A stretch of DNA of 64,000 nt, taken from JBLMXQ01 sp050257855 (GTDB lineage Bacteria > Acidobacteriota > Vicinamibacteria > Vicinamibacterales > CAVVIG01). The stretch is from contig JBLMXQ010000118.1 in assembly GCA_050257855.1 (NCBI GenBank), forward strand, positions 4,104-68,103, given 5' to 3'. Shown here piece after piece: positions 15,620 through 23,650 of this stretch; position 1 is the first letter of the stretch; the number at the start of each line of letters is the position of its first letter. Both the position numbers and the translations under genes were made by a program. The notes below the pieces were generated by a model. The model did not search any database. It worked only from the letters and a program-made list of their open reading frames with translations, and had not been told where the DNA came from.

Positions 15620-17034
15620 CGCTGCTCGTCGCATGGGTGTGGCACGGCCTGGCGATTGCGGTCGCGACGGCTGCGGTCCTCGCGTGCGCGCGCGGGCTCA
15701 GCGCGGCAACCCGGCATGCGATCTGGTGGCTGGCGTACGCCGCCGCCGTCGCGCTGCCGGCACTCGAGCTGATCGCGCGGTGCGCGCTGGCACCGTCGGT
15801 TGCTCCCGTGCCGGCCGCCGCCGCTGACACGGCGCTCCCGCTTCCCGCCGTTCCAGACCACCTCGTCGCGCTGCTCGCCGCGGGCTGGACGATCTACGCG
15901 GTGGTCGGCATGCGTCGAATCCTGCTCAGCGTCGCGGCGATGGCGCGCCTTAGGCGGAACTCCCGGCCGCTCGATCCCGCGCGCGCCCTGCGGCTGCCGA
16001 TGTGGTCGTCGGCGCGAACCGCCGGACGAAGCGTCCGGCTGCACACCTGGGACGGAGCCGGCACTGCGTGCGCGGTCGGATTCCGACGGCCGACGATTCT
16101 CCTCTCGCGCGCCCTCGTCGAGTCGCTGGACGATGGCGCGCTCGACGCCATCGTCATGCACGAGCACGCGCACCTCGAACGGCGCGACGACCGGACTCAA
16201 CTGCTCGGTGCCGTAATGGCGGCGTTCGCCGGCTGGCATCCAGCCGTGCGCTTCATCGGGCGGCGCATCCACCTCGAGCGCGAGGCCGCCTGTGACGACC
16301 GCGTCGTGTCGCGCACCGGCGCGCCGCGGGAATACGCGCGCACGCTCGTGCGGGCCGCCGCGTGCGGCAGCGGGGGATGGCGCGCCCTGACGGTGCCCGG
16401 CGCCGTCGAGTCGGCATCCGTGCTGCGCCGCCGCATACGCCGGCTGCTCGATCCGGATCGCAACCGCGACGCCCGCGTCAGGACGCGCGTGCTGGTCCCG
16501 GCCGCCGCGGTTCTCGCGACCGCCGTCGCGCTCGTTGCCAGGACGCCGGCATTCGTCGTGTTCGTCGAGACGGCGATTCATCTGCCGCGCGTCGCGCCGG
16601 CCGTGCTGCCCGCTGCCGCCGCGTTCCGGCCGCGCGCGATCGCGTCGCCCCCGTTCGCTCCCACCGGCGGCCCCCGCCGGCCGGCGGTCGCGCCGGACGA
16701 GATCGGTGGAGTTCGACCGCGGCCGCCGCTGGCGGCGCGCCCGGCGACGCCGATTGCCGGGCCGCTCGCCGCGGCGCCCGTTTCACGACGGACCGGCGAG
16801 GCCGTCCGGCCGCTCGAGGTCTCACAACGGATGCTTTCCGCGGCCACGATGCCCGTTCCGCGGGAGGAGACGACATCGCCGGAATCCTGGACGAAGATGG
16901 CCCGGCCGGCGGCGACCGGCGGGCAGGCGATCGCCCGCGCAGGCACGGCGGCCGGGCATGGCGCGAAGGAGGCCGGCGTCTCGCTGGCCCGGTTCTTCGG
17001 CAGGACGGGCAGGACTGTCGCGGGCCGTTTCTGA
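15616..17034 (+). CDS. BlaR1/MecR1-like M56 membrane metalloprotease without penicillin-binding domain
   Basis: Protein of 472 residues. Several N-terminal membrane helices are followed by a zinc protease motif HEHAH (near residue 182, HExxH) and the downstream glutamate region LEREAACDDRVV, the signature of peptidase family M56. Another membrane segment follows (VLVPAAAVLATAVALVA). The extracytoplasmic C-terminus is a Pro/Ala/Arg-rich, low-complexity tail of roughly 150 residues. No SxxK/SxN/KTG penicillin-binding motifs are seen. The protein is therefore expected to relay some signal other than a beta-lactam to the adjacent repressor by regulated proteolysis. The radical SAM gene starts 23 bp downstream and may be co-transcribed. 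Confidence 0.9.
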   Translation: MTLLVAWVWHGLAIAVATAAVLACARGLSAATRHAIWWLAYAAAVALPALELIARCALAPSVAPVPAAAADTALPLPAVPDHLVALLAAGWTIYAVVGMRRILLSVAAMARLRRNSRPLDPARALRLPMWSSARTAGRSVRLHTWDGAGTACAVGFRRPTILLSRALVESLDDGALDAIVMHEHAHLERRDDRTQLLGAVMAAFAGWHPAVRFIGRRIHLEREAACDDRVVSRTGAPREYARTLVRAAACGSGGWRALTVPGAVESASVLRRRIRRLLDPDRNRDARVRTRVLVPAAAVLATAVALVARTPAFVVFVETAIHLPRVAPAVLPAAAAFRPRAIASPPFAPTGGPRRPAVAPDEIGGVRPRPPLAARPATPIAGPLAAAPVSRRTGEAVRPLEVSQRMLSAATMPVPREETTSPESWTKMARPAATGGQAIARAGTAAGHGAKEAGVSLARFFGRTGRTVAGRF

Positions 17035-17057
17035 CGCGGGAGATGGAGAGGGTCGGT

Positions 17058-18563
17058 ATGCGAGTGTTTCTCGTCAACCCGAGCAACGTTTCGTTCGGCA
17101 CCGCCGTGATCACGCCCCGCTGGCTCTTCGTGCTGGCGGCGGCGACGCCCCGCCACCTGGGTGATCCGGAGATTCGCGACGAGACGCTCGATCCGTTCGA
17201 CGTCGGCGAAGTGCAGGCGGGCGACGTGGTCGGCATCGGCATTCATACCGGGAACGCGCTTCGCGGCTACGAAGTCGGCCGGAGCGTGCGCGCCCGCGGC
17301 GGCATGGTCGTGTTCGGCGGCATCCATGCGACGCTCTATCCCGACGAGGCGCGCGCCCTCGGCGGGGCGCACGCGGTCGTGCGCGGCGACGGCGACGTCG
17401 TCTGGCCGCGCGTGATAGACGACTGCGTGGCCGGCGCGCCGCAGCCGGTGTACGACGCCGGGCGCATCGGCGGCTCGAGTTTCAGCGTCGCGCGCTGGGA
17501 TCTCCTGCCCGAACGCCGCTACATGTGGGCGTCCGTCCAGACCGTTCGCGGCTGTCCGAAGCACTGCTCGTTCTGCTCGGTCTGGCGCACCGACGGACAG
17601 CAGCCGCGGCAGGCGGCGGTCGACGCGGTCGTCCGCGAGGTGGTCGAGCTGCGGCGGCGCGGCTTCCGGTTCATCGCGCTCGCCGACGACAACTTCTATC
17701 CCGTGTCGCTCGAGGATCTCGCCCAGGCCAGACGCCGCAGCGATCGGTCGCGGCTCGCCGAGCTCGAAGCGATCCGCGCCGACCGGTTCGCGCTGATGGA
17801 CCGCCTCGCGCAACTGCCGGACGACATGGTGTTCTTCACGCAGATCACGATGGAGGCGGCCGAGGACCCGGAGTTCCTGAAGGCGATGGCGCGGGCCAGG
17901 ATCCGCGGCGCGCTCGTGGGGGTCGAGTCGGTCACGCCCGAGGGGCTCAAGGACGTCTACAAGGGGTTCAACGTCGCCGGCGAAGAGCTCGTGGCGCGCC
18001 TGCGTGCGTTCCGGTCGAACGGCATCCACGTCCTGGGGTCGTTCATCTTCGGCCTGCCGAGCGATCGCCCGGCCACGTTCGACACCACCGCGGACCTGGC
18101 CGACCGCGCGGGCATCACGTTCGCGCAGTTCGTGATGCTCACGCCGTTCCCGGGGACGGTCGATTTCGAGCGGTGGGAGCGCGAGACGGACGGGAACGTG
18201 ATGCAGGTGGACGGCGTGCCGGTGACGCGCCACTGGCTGATTCCGCAGGAGCGCCGCCCGAAGGTGTACTCGCCGCACCCGGTGATGAGCGCCGAGGAGA
18301 TCCGGCAGCGGACGCAGCGCGTGTGGGATCGCTTCTACGCGCTGCCCCGCGTGTGGGCGCGCTCGCGCGTCATCGAGTCGTGGCGCGGCCGGCTGGCGTT
18401 CGTGCTCATCTCGAAGCTGTACCGGCAGATGTACGCCAACACCGGGATTGCGACCGACTCGGCGCGGCACGCGCGCTCGGTGAAGCTCGCGCGGCTGATC
18501 GCGCGCCCGTGCCGCCGTCTGTTCTCCGCGGCGCCCATGCCGGAGCTCGAGCTGCCGGCCTGA
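17058..18563 (+). CDS. B12-binding-domain radical SAM protein
   Basis: Protein of 501 residues. The N-terminal Rossmann-like region (MRVFLVNPSN through VVFGGIHATLYPDEA) matches the cobalamin-binding domain common to this superfamily. The radical SAM cysteines are in RGCPKHCSFC (CxxxCxxC, near 165-172), followed by the expected GVESVTPEG and HVLGSFIFGLPSD segments. The C-terminal region is Arg-rich. Members carry out methylations and rearrangements on lipids, antibiotics or cofactors; the substrate here is unknown. GAGAGG six bases before the ATG at 17058 supports this start over the ATG at 17043. Proximity to the BlaI/BlaR1 pair suggests shared control, but this is not proven. Confidence 0.9.
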   Translation: MRVFLVNPSNVSFGTAVITPRWLFVLAAATPRHLGDPEIRDETLDPFDVGEVQAGDVVGIGIHTGNALRGYEVGRSVRARGGMVVFGGIHATLYPDEARALGGAHAVVRGDGDVVWPRVIDDCVAGAPQPVYDAGRIGGSSFSVARWDLLPERRYMWASVQTVRGCPKHCSFCSVWRTDGQQPRQAAVDAVVREVVELRRRGFRFIALADDNFYPVSLEDLAQARRRSDRSRLAELEAIRADRFALMDRLAQLPDDMVFFTQITMEAAEDPEFLKAMARARIRGALVGVESVTPEGLKDVYKGFNVAGEELVARLRAFRSNGIHVLGSFIFGLPSDRPATFDTTADLADRAGITFAQFVMLTPFPGTVDFERWERETDGNVMQVDGVPVTRHWLIPQERRPKVYSPHPVMSAEEIRQRTQRVWDRFYALPRVWARSRVIESWRGRLAFVLISKLYRQMYANTGIATDSARHARSVKLARLIARPCRRLFSAAPMPELELPA

Positions 18564-18572
18564 CCTGGCGCA

Positions 18573-18591
18573 CCGCCGCGCTGCGCGGCGG
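18573..18591. terminator. Strong GC hairpin after the radical SAM gene
   Basis: CCGCCGCGC (18573-18581) and GCGCGGCGG (18583-18591) are perfect nine-base complements around a single base; in RNA the inner bases would form the loop. It begins ten bases after the stop codon and has no T-run, so it is probably a terminator or 3'-end stabilizer of high-GC type. Confidence 0.5.
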
Positions 18592-18603
18592 CGGGAAACC
18601 CTC

Positions 18604-18609
18604 TATGAT
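18604..18609 (+). promoter_or_regulatory. -10-like TATGAT six bases before the CDF transporter start
   Basis: TATGAT (five of six consensus bases) ends exactly six bases before the GTG at 18616. Transcription would start at about the initiation codon, giving a leaderless message. No Shine-Dalgarno sequence is present. Confidence 0.45.
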
Positions 18610-18615
18610 CGGCGG

Positions 18616-19551
18616 GTGGGCGCCATCCCCTTCGATCGCCGCTCCCTCCGCCGGTACGGCTGGCTCGCCATCGCGGCCGCCCTGGGCACGATGGCGCTCA
18701 AGGGCGCCGCGTACCTGCTGACCGGATCGATCGGCCTGTTGTCGGACGCGATCGAATCGCTCGTCAACCTGGTCGGCGCCGTGATGGCGCTGTGGATGCT
18801 CACCGTGGCGGCGCGGGCGCCGGACGAAGAGCACGCGTACGGCCACACGAAGGCGGAGTACTTCTCGAGCGGCGTCGAAGGCAGCCTGATTCTCATCGCC
18901 GCCGGCAGCATCGCGGTCGCGGCGGTGGATCGGCTGCTGCGGCCCCGGCCGCTCGAGCAGCTCGGCGTGGGGCTCGCCGTTCTCTCGGCGGCGTCGCTCG
19001 TCAACCTGCTCGTCGCGCGCACCCTGCTCGTCGCCGGCCGCCGTTTCCAGTCGATTACGCTGGAGGCCGACGCGCGCCACCTGCTCACCGACGTCTGGAC
19101 GTCGGCCGGCGTCCTCGTCGCGCTCGCCGGCGTCTACGTGACCGGCTGGCAGCCGCTCGATCCGCTGATCGCGCTCGCGGTGGCGGCGAACATCGTGTGG
19201 ACCGGCATCCGCATCGTGCGCGAGTCGGTGCTGGGGCTGATGGACACGGCGCTGCCGGTCGAGGAACGCGAACTGGTGCGTGGCGCCATCGATCGGCACC
19301 TCGTGAACGGCATCCAGTACCACGCACTGCGGACCAGGCAGTCTGGCGCGCGCAAGTTCCTCTCGCTGCACGTGCTCGTGCCCGGCGCCTGGTCGGTCCA
19401 TCGCGGGCACGAGCTGCTCGAGGAGATCGAGCGCGACATCCGCCGCGTGCTGCCGGGCGTCACCGTCTTCACGCACCTGGAATCGCTCGAGGACCCCGCC
19501 TCCTGGGACGACCAGCATCTCGACCGGACGACGGAGGCGGACGGCCCGTAG
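18616..19551 (+). CDS. Cation diffusion facilitator (CDF) family metal transporter
   Basis: Protein of 311 residues. Six hydrophobic segments are followed by a cytoplasmic C-terminal domain (from about residue 210), the standard CDF layout. The metal site residues are visible in SDAIESLVN on the second helix and HLLTDVWTS on the fifth helix (HxxxD); the HAYGHTKAEYFSSG signature lies between helices two and three. The HxxxD form on helix five is typical of zinc-transporting members. It exports divalent metal in exchange for protons across the inner membrane. It is probably translated from a leaderless mRNA starting at GTG 18616. Confidence 0.93.
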   Translation: MGAIPFDRRSLRRYGWLAIAAALGTMALKGAAYLLTGSIGLLSDAIESLVNLVGAVMALWMLTVAARAPDEEHAYGHTKAEYFSSGVEGSLILIAAGSIAVAAVDRLLRPRPLEQLGVGLAVLSAASLVNLLVARTLLVAGRRFQSITLEADARHLLTDVWTSAGVLVALAGVYVTGWQPLDPLIALAVAANIVWTGIRIVRESVLGLMDTALPVEERELVRGAIDRHLVNGIQYHALRTRQSGARKFLSLHVLVPGAWSVHRGHELLEEIERDIRRVLPGVTVFTHLESLEDPASWDDQHLDRTTEADGP

Positions 19552-19602
19552 CGCCGCGATGGCGCGCGAGGCTCCGGCCGGGGGTCGGCTCGATCGCGGC
19601 GC
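19551..19602. terminator. Perfect 10-bp inverted repeat between two convergent genes
   Basis: GCGCCGCGAT (19551-19560) and ATCGCGGCGC (19593-19602) are perfect complements with a 32-base spacer. The repeat fills the interval between the stop codons of the CDF gene (plus) and the LemA gene (minus), so it is symmetrically placed to act as a bidirectional terminator. There are no T-tracts. Confidence 0.45.
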
Positions 19603-20148
19603 TCAGCCGAGATCGGTCGTGACGACGGCCCGCGCCGAATCGTCCGCCGAGAAGAACTCGGCCGGCGCAAAGCCGAAGGGGCGGGCGATCAGGAGGCCGG
19701 GGAAGCTCTCGACCCTGACGTTGTAGATCTCGACCGCGCCGTTGTAGTAGTTGCGCGCGTACGCGATCTTGTCCTCGGTGTCGGCGAGGTCGCGCTGGAG
19801 CTGTGCGTAGCGTTCGTTCGCCTTCAGGTCGGGATACGCCTCGGCCAGCGCGAAGAACCGGTCGAGCGCCCCGGTGAGATCGTCGTTGGCGCGCGCCGCC
19901 GCTCCGGGGCCGCGCGCCGTGCCGAGCGCCCCGCGCGCCTCCACGACCTGAGTCAGCGTGCCGCGCTCGTAGGCCGCGTAGCCTTTCACCGTCTCGACCA
20001 GGTTCGGGATGAGCGACGCCCGCCGCTGCAGCTGGACGTCGATCGCGGCCCAGCCCTCACGCACGCGCTGGCGCGCGCTGACGAGCCGGTTGTAGAGGAT
20101 CGCGAAGCCGATCGCCAGGACGGCCGCGGCGAAGAGTGCGACGATCAC
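19603..20148 (-). CDS. lemA: LemA family protein
   Basis: Protein of 181 residues with one N-terminal membrane helix (residues 2-18). The LemA signature follows: NRLVSARQRVREGWAAIDVQLQRRASLIPNLVETVKGYA, then the helical segment ending NYYNGAVEIYNVRVESFPGLLIA and the conserved FFSADDSARA-type terminus. LemA proteins are membrane-anchored helical proteins of unsettled function. The gene follows the DUF2207 gene by 16 bp on the same strand, a pairing found in many bacteria, so the two probably act together. Confidence 0.95.
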   Translation of the reverse strand: MIVALFAAAVLAIGFAILYNRLVSARQRVREGWAAIDVQLQRRASLIPNLVETVKGYAAYERGTLTQVVEARGALGTARGPGAAARANDDLTGALDRFFALAEAYPDLKANERYAQLQRDLADTEDKIAYARNYYNGAVEIYNVRVESFPGLLIARPFGFAPAEFFSADDSARAVVTTDLG

Positions 20149-20164
20149 GATCTGCCGCCGCCGG

Positions 20165-21943
20165 TCACCAGCTGCCCCCGCCGCCGCCCCCGCCGCCGCC
20201 TCCGGACGAGCCGCCGCTGAAGCCGCTGCCGCCCGATCCGCCCGGCGTCGACGCGATGGCGGACGACACCGACGAGGAGAAGCTCGTCACGCCGGCGGAG
20301 AATCCGCCCGGGTCGAACCGGCCGCTTCCCGCATACCAGCCGGCGGTCGCCCGCTGGAGGTCGATGTCCTTGAAGGCGCGCGCCCACTTCTCGACGCACT
20401 TCATGGCGATCGCGTACGGGAGGTAGGCCGTGAAGATGTTCGCGCGCTCGGCGAAGGCCTGCTGGTGCTGTTCGGCGGTCCTGATGTAGCGCGCGAAGCC
20501 GAGCGAGCGCCGCATCGCTTCGCGGCCGGCGGCCGTGCGGCGCGGCATCGCCTTCGCCACCGGCACCAGGAGCGCGCCGGAGGCGGCCACCGGGAACCCG
20601 AGCAGGCCGGCGCCCCACCACTTGCCGAGATAGAAGACCAACAGGACGCCGGCCCCGGCGACCGCGAACCCGATCCCGGTCCAGATGGCCCGCACGGTCT
20701 GCGGGTTCTGCGGGAACCAGCCGCGTCCGACGGCGTCCTTGTACAGCGCGTCCTTGGCTTTCGCCAGCTCCTTGTAGAACGAGTTCTTCAGGTCCGACAA
20801 CGTGCGCGACGTCTTCGCGTCGAACAGCCCGTCGAGCACGATCCGCTCGTACTCGAGCAGGCCCGCGTCCGCCGGCTTGAGGCGGTCGAGGCGCCAGTCG
20901 GTCTTGCCGAACCAGCCCTTCTTCGGCAGCTCGGTGATCGTCAGGTAGCCGCGCACGGCGAGATCCACGATCGTCGCCGTCACGTCCAGCGTGTCGGCGC
21001 GCTCGTCGAACAGCAGGCCCATCTGCGCCGGCCGGATCCCGTCGGGCGGCTGGAACTCGACCACGATCGGATCCGAACCGAACAGCGGGACCGGCTGCTG
21101 TCGATCGTCGTTCGAGAGGTAGTGGAGCGAGACGTAACGCCGGTCGCGGCCGATCCGCCACCACAGCCGGCTGACGCCGCCTATGCCGGCGACGAAGCCG
21201 GCAATCATCAGCGACAGGAGGAGCGGCGTCCGGTCGAACATCTGCAGGCCGGTCCGCGGCTTCGCGACGAGCATCGGCCGCGGCTCGGGCACGGCGCCCT
21301 TCCGCAGCCCGGCGACGATCGTGATCTGCTCGCCGACGGCGAGCGGCCGCGTCGCCAGGAAGGTGGCCTCGCCCGACGCCACGCGCGCGCCGCAGGGTTC
21401 CGTCGATCCGGCGCGCCCCTGGAAACACTCGGCGCGCTCGAGGGCTCCCGCCGGCGCCGTGACGGCGACCGAGGCGCGCTCGATGCGGACGGGCCAGACG
21501 CCGGACGCGTTCCAGTACAACTCGTCGTGATCGGCGGCGGCATTCAGGGCGCCGTCGAGGCGATAGGTGATCCGGTAGGCGTGTCTGCCCGAGATCGTGC
21601 GATCGGGGTCGCCGATCCGGAATCGGCGGATCGCGCCCTCGGTCGTCGCCTTCACCGTCTCTCGCCGGCCGTCCGTCGTCACGCCGGTCAGCGTGATGCC
21701 GTACTCCCGGTTGCGGGTGCCGTCCCAGGCGAAGAGATACGGGATGTCGCGGAAGATGCCGTGCTTCGACAAACGGCCGAAATCGACGTCGACGTCCTCC
21801 TGCGCGACGATCGATCCATCGTGCTGGATGTCGTAGCGGATGGCGATCCGGTCGATGACCCAGCCTTCGTCGGCGCGCACCGGCACGGAGGCGAGAACCG
21901 CCGCGAACGAGACGGCCAGCAGCGGCCGGACGGAAAGGCGCAT
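20165..21943 (-). CDS. DUF2207-domain membrane protein with glycine-rich C-terminus
   Basis: Protein of 592 residues. Signal peptide (to about residue 24), then the extracytoplasmic DUF2207 region (IDRIAIRYDIQHDGSIVAQEDVDVDF onward) to about residue 195, a membrane helix near 240, a cytoplasmic-type winged segment (DVTATIVDLAVRGYLTI), two more hydrophobic segments near 400-440, and a terminal run of Gly and Ser ending in SW. This is the standard architecture of proteins found next to LemA. Molecular role unknown. The Gly-rich tail is encoded by GGC/GGG-type codons and is low-complexity. It is first in a two-gene unit with lemA. Confidence 0.93.
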   Translation of the reverse strand: MRLSVRPLLAVSFAAVLASVPVRADEGWVIDRIAIRYDIQHDGSIVAQEDVDVDFGRLSKHGIFRDIPYLFAWDGTRNREYGITLTGVTTDGRRETVKATTEGAIRRFRIGDPDRTISGRHAYRITYRLDGALNAAADHDELYWNASGVWPVRIERASVAVTAPAGALERAECFQGRAGSTEPCGARVASGEATFLATRPLAVGEQITIVAGLRKGAVPEPRPMLVAKPRTGLQMFDRTPLLLSLMIAGFVAGIGGVSRLWWRIGRDRRYVSLHYLSNDDRQQPVPLFGSDPIVVEFQPPDGIRPAQMGLLFDERADTLDVTATIVDLAVRGYLTITELPKKGWFGKTDWRLDRLKPADAGLLEYERIVLDGLFDAKTSRTLSDLKNSFYKELAKAKDALYKDAVGRGWFPQNPQTVRAIWTGIGFAVAGAGVLLVFYLGKWWGAGLLGFPVAASGALLVPVAKAMPRRTAAGREAMRRSLGFARYIRTAEQHQQAFAERANIFTAYLPYAIAMKCVEKWARAFKDIDLQRATAGWYAGSGRFDPGGFSAGVTSFSSSVSSAIASTPGGSGGSGFSGGSSGGGGGGGGGGSW

Positions 21944-21952
21944 GGCTGCGGC

Positions 21953-21958
21953 ATTATA
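21953..21958 (-). promoter_or_regulatory. Consensus -10 TATAAT upstream of the DUF2207 gene
   Basis: The minus strand reads TATAAT nine bases before the ATG at 21943, so the DUF2207-lemA message should have a leader of only a few bases. A -35 match could not be picked with confidence. Confidence 0.5.
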
Positions 21959-22001
21959 GTTCCGAGCCTGAGTGTGCCGGCGTCAGCGGCCGAACGCGCG
22001 C

Positions 22002-22637
22002 TCATGAGCCTCGACGCGCGACGATGCTCAGCCGGACGCCGACCGCGTCCCTCACGCGCACGGTTCCGCCGCCGGCGGTAACCGGCGCCATGCCGAAGTC
22101 GGTCTGCTTCACGTCCAGCGCGCCGGTCGCCGTGATCGCGTCGCCCGCGATCTCCACCGCAACGTCCGCCGACTCGGGCATGGCGACGCCGTGCAGTGTG
22201 AGCACGCCCGCGATTCGCAGGCGCAGGCGGCCTGCGTTCTGCTCGAGGACTTCGATCTTCCGCGATTCGTAGGTGATCTGCGGAAAGCGCGCGACGTCGA
22301 GCACGCGCCCGCTCAGCATGGTCGCCTGGACGGCGGGGACGTCGGCGGCCGGTTCGCCGGCGCCGGTGACCTCGAGCGCGCCCGCGTCGAAGACGAGGCG
22401 GACGGACGACGAGGCGGGGTGCTCGGCGTCGAACCGTATCTCGCCGCTCGCAACCGGCGCGGCGATGACGTGCGCGTGGCCGAAAACCGAAAACACTCCA
22501 GTTTTTCCGACATGGAGGGTGACCCGGCTGCGGGCCGGATCGACCGCGTACGGGGTAGCCGGAGCCGCCAGGAGCGGCCGCAATGGCGCGAGCACGACGA
22601 AGATGGCCACGGCCGCAGAGAAGAGGACGGAGCGCAT
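22002..22637 (-). CDS. YceI-family periplasmic protein
   Basis: Protein of 211 residues with a signal peptide (cleavage expected near LLAAPATPYAV). The mature part begins YAVDPARSRVTLHVGKTGVFSVFGHAHVIAA, the start of the YceI lipocalin-like barrel, and ends KQTDFGMAPVTAGGGTVRVRDAVGVRLSIVAR. Family members bind isoprenoid or other amphiphilic ligands. The gene diverges from the small NO-related cluster beginning at 22770, and the FNR-type palindrome at 22704 lies in the shared interval. The reading frame is open further upstream, but the ATG at 22637 gives the signal peptide. Confidence 0.9.
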   Translation of the reverse strand: MRSVLFSAAVAIFVVLAPLRPLLAAPATPYAVDPARSRVTLHVGKTGVFSVFGHAHVIAAPVASGEIRFDAEHPASSSVRLVFDAGALEVTGAGEPAADVPAVQATMLSGRVLDVARFPQITYESRKIEVLEQNAGRLRLRIAGVLTLHGVAMPESADVAVEIAGDAITATGALDVKQTDFGMAPVTAGGGTVRVRDAVGVRLSIVARRGS

Positions 22638-22703
22638 GGCAGGCAGATACAGCAATCTGCCTGCCTGGTCTGGATTCGGCCCCCGCCGCGCGTCCACCAG
22701 TGC

Positions 22704-22745
22704 TTGCGCCAGCGCAAAGACAGACGCCAGCCGTGCTCCTACCAT
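22704..22745 (+). promoter_or_regulatory. FNR/FixK/Dnr-type palindrome with a spaced -10, first copy
   Basis: TTGCGCCAGCGCAA (22704-22717) is a perfect 14-base palindrome. It fits the TTG(A/C)-N6-(G/T)CAA pattern of FixK/Dnr/FNR-class CRP-family regulators. A -10-like TACCAT (22740-22745) follows 22 bases after its end, placing the site centre about 41 bases before the predicted start, the class II activator position. It precedes the gene at 22770. An identical palindrome lies at 24788. Confidence 0.6.
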
Positions 22746-22769
22746 GGCGGCATGGACGGAGGAGATGTC

Positions 22770-23081
22770 ATGAAGACGCCACCCGCGATCTCGACCGGCC
22801 CGGCCGGGCTGGACATCCTGGAATATGTGTCGGTGAGCGTGCCGTGCGGGCAATGCGGCCGCCACTACGACGTGACGCTTCGCCAGGTGCTGCTCTCGCA
22901 GGATATGCTGCACGAGGGCTGCCCGGCGACGAGCCCCGACGAGTGCATGCCGCTCACCTATGCCGGCCTGGCGAACGAGACCACGCTGCACGACTTCGAT
23001 CGGAGCTGGGCGTGCGTGCTCCGGCAGGTGCAGGCGGCAGGATTCCACCTGGCGTTCGGCCCGCCGCCGCTCGCGCACTGA
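22770..23081 (+). CDS. Small cysteine-containing protein of unknown function
   Basis: Protein of 103 residues, not recognised. It has a CxxC pair (VPCGQCGRHYDVTLRQVLLSQ) and further Cys residues at EGCP, DECMP and WACV, so metal or Fe-S binding is possible. A Shine-Dalgarno GGAGGAG seven bases before the ATG at 22770 favours this start over the ATG at 22752. It heads a tight string of genes: its stop overlaps an in-frame ATG of the next gene, and DUF59, DUF2249 and NnrS-type genes follow. With the FNR/FixK-type site upstream, a role in low-oxygen or nitrogen-oxide metabolism is inferred from context only. Confidence 0.75.
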   Translation: MKTPPAISTGPAGLDILEYVSVSVPCGQCGRHYDVTLRQVLLSQDMLHEGCPATSPDECMPLTYAGLANETTLHDFDRSWACVLRQVQAAGFHLAFGPPPLAH

Positions 23082-23107
23082 TGAGCGCCGTACGGATAGG
23101 AGCCGCC

Positions 23108-23410
23108 ATGACCGAAGCCGATGTCCGCGACGCGCTGCGCCGCGTCATCGATCCGGAACTGGGCATCAACATCGTCGATCTCGGTCTCGTCTACGGCGTC
23201 GACATCGACGGTCCGCGCGTCCGCATCACCATGACGATGACGAGCCCGGCGTGTCCGCTCGGCGACTACCTGAAGGACCTCGTCGACTCGACGGTCAAGT
23301 GGCGGGTGCCGGGCGTCGAGGAGGTGGACATCGACCTGGTCTGGGAGCCGCCATGGGATCCGGAACGGATGTCGGAAGAGGGCAGACGTCAACTGAACGG
23401 AGGCGGGTGA
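23108..23410 (+). CDS. DUF59/MIP18-family Fe-S cluster assembly-type protein (PaaD/SufT-like)
   Basis: Protein of 100 residues covering one MIP18/DUF59 domain: DVRDALRRVIDPELGINIVDLGLVYGV, the conserved VRITMTMTSPACPLGDYL with its single Cys, then VPGVEEVDIDLVWEPPWDPERMSEEG. Relatives assist Fe-S cluster maturation or bind a cluster. AGGAG six bases before the ATG at 23108 supports this start; the upstream ATG at 23081 overlaps the previous stop and lacks a ribosome-binding site. The stop overlaps the next start (TGATG). Confidence 0.92.
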   Translation: MTEADVRDALRRVIDPELGINIVDLGLVYGVDIDGPRVRITMTMTSPACPLGDYLKDLVDSTVKWRVPGVEEVDIDLVWEPPWDPERMSEEGRRQLNGGG

Positions 23411-23646
23411 TGAGCGAAACGCTGGATCGGGAACTCGACGTGCGCGAAGTCGCGCCGCGCGTGCGGCATCCGTTGATCTTCTCCACGTTCGACCGGCTGT
23501 CTTCCGGCGAAGCTTTCGTGCTCGTCAACGATCACGATCCCAAACCTCTCTACTACCAGTTCGCGGCCGAACGCGAAGGGCAGTTCGGCTGGGAGTACCT
23601 CGCGACCGGACCCGACGAGTGGAGGGTGCGGATCCGCCGCTCCTGA
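23410..23646 (+). CDS. DUF2249 domain protein
   Basis: Protein of 78 residues matching the small DUF2249 fold: LDVREVAPRVRHPLIFSTFDRLSSGEAFVLVNDHDPKPLYYQFAAE, ending FGWEYLATGPDEWRVRIRR. The DHDPKPL motif is the hallmark. Such proteins recur beside hemerythrin, NnrS and nitric-oxide-related genes, but their activity is not established. Translation is probably coupled to the DUF59 gene, with which it shares a TGATG junction. Confidence 0.92.
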   Translation: MSETLDRELDVREVAPRVRHPLIFSTFDRLSSGEAFVLVNDHDPKPLYYQFAAEREGQFGWEYLATGPDEWRVRIRRS

Positions 23647-23650
23647 GCCG

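Noticed and set aside
15203..17034. Beta-lactam resistance module
   Set aside because: The BlaR1-like protein has no penicillin-binding domain motifs and no beta-lactamase gene is nearby; this regulator pair is widely used for other signals.
20165..20225. Glycine-codon run at the end of the DUF2207 gene as a PE-PGRS-like repeat
   Set aside because: Gly-rich C-termini are usual for DUF2207 proteins; there is no repeating unit beyond low complexity.
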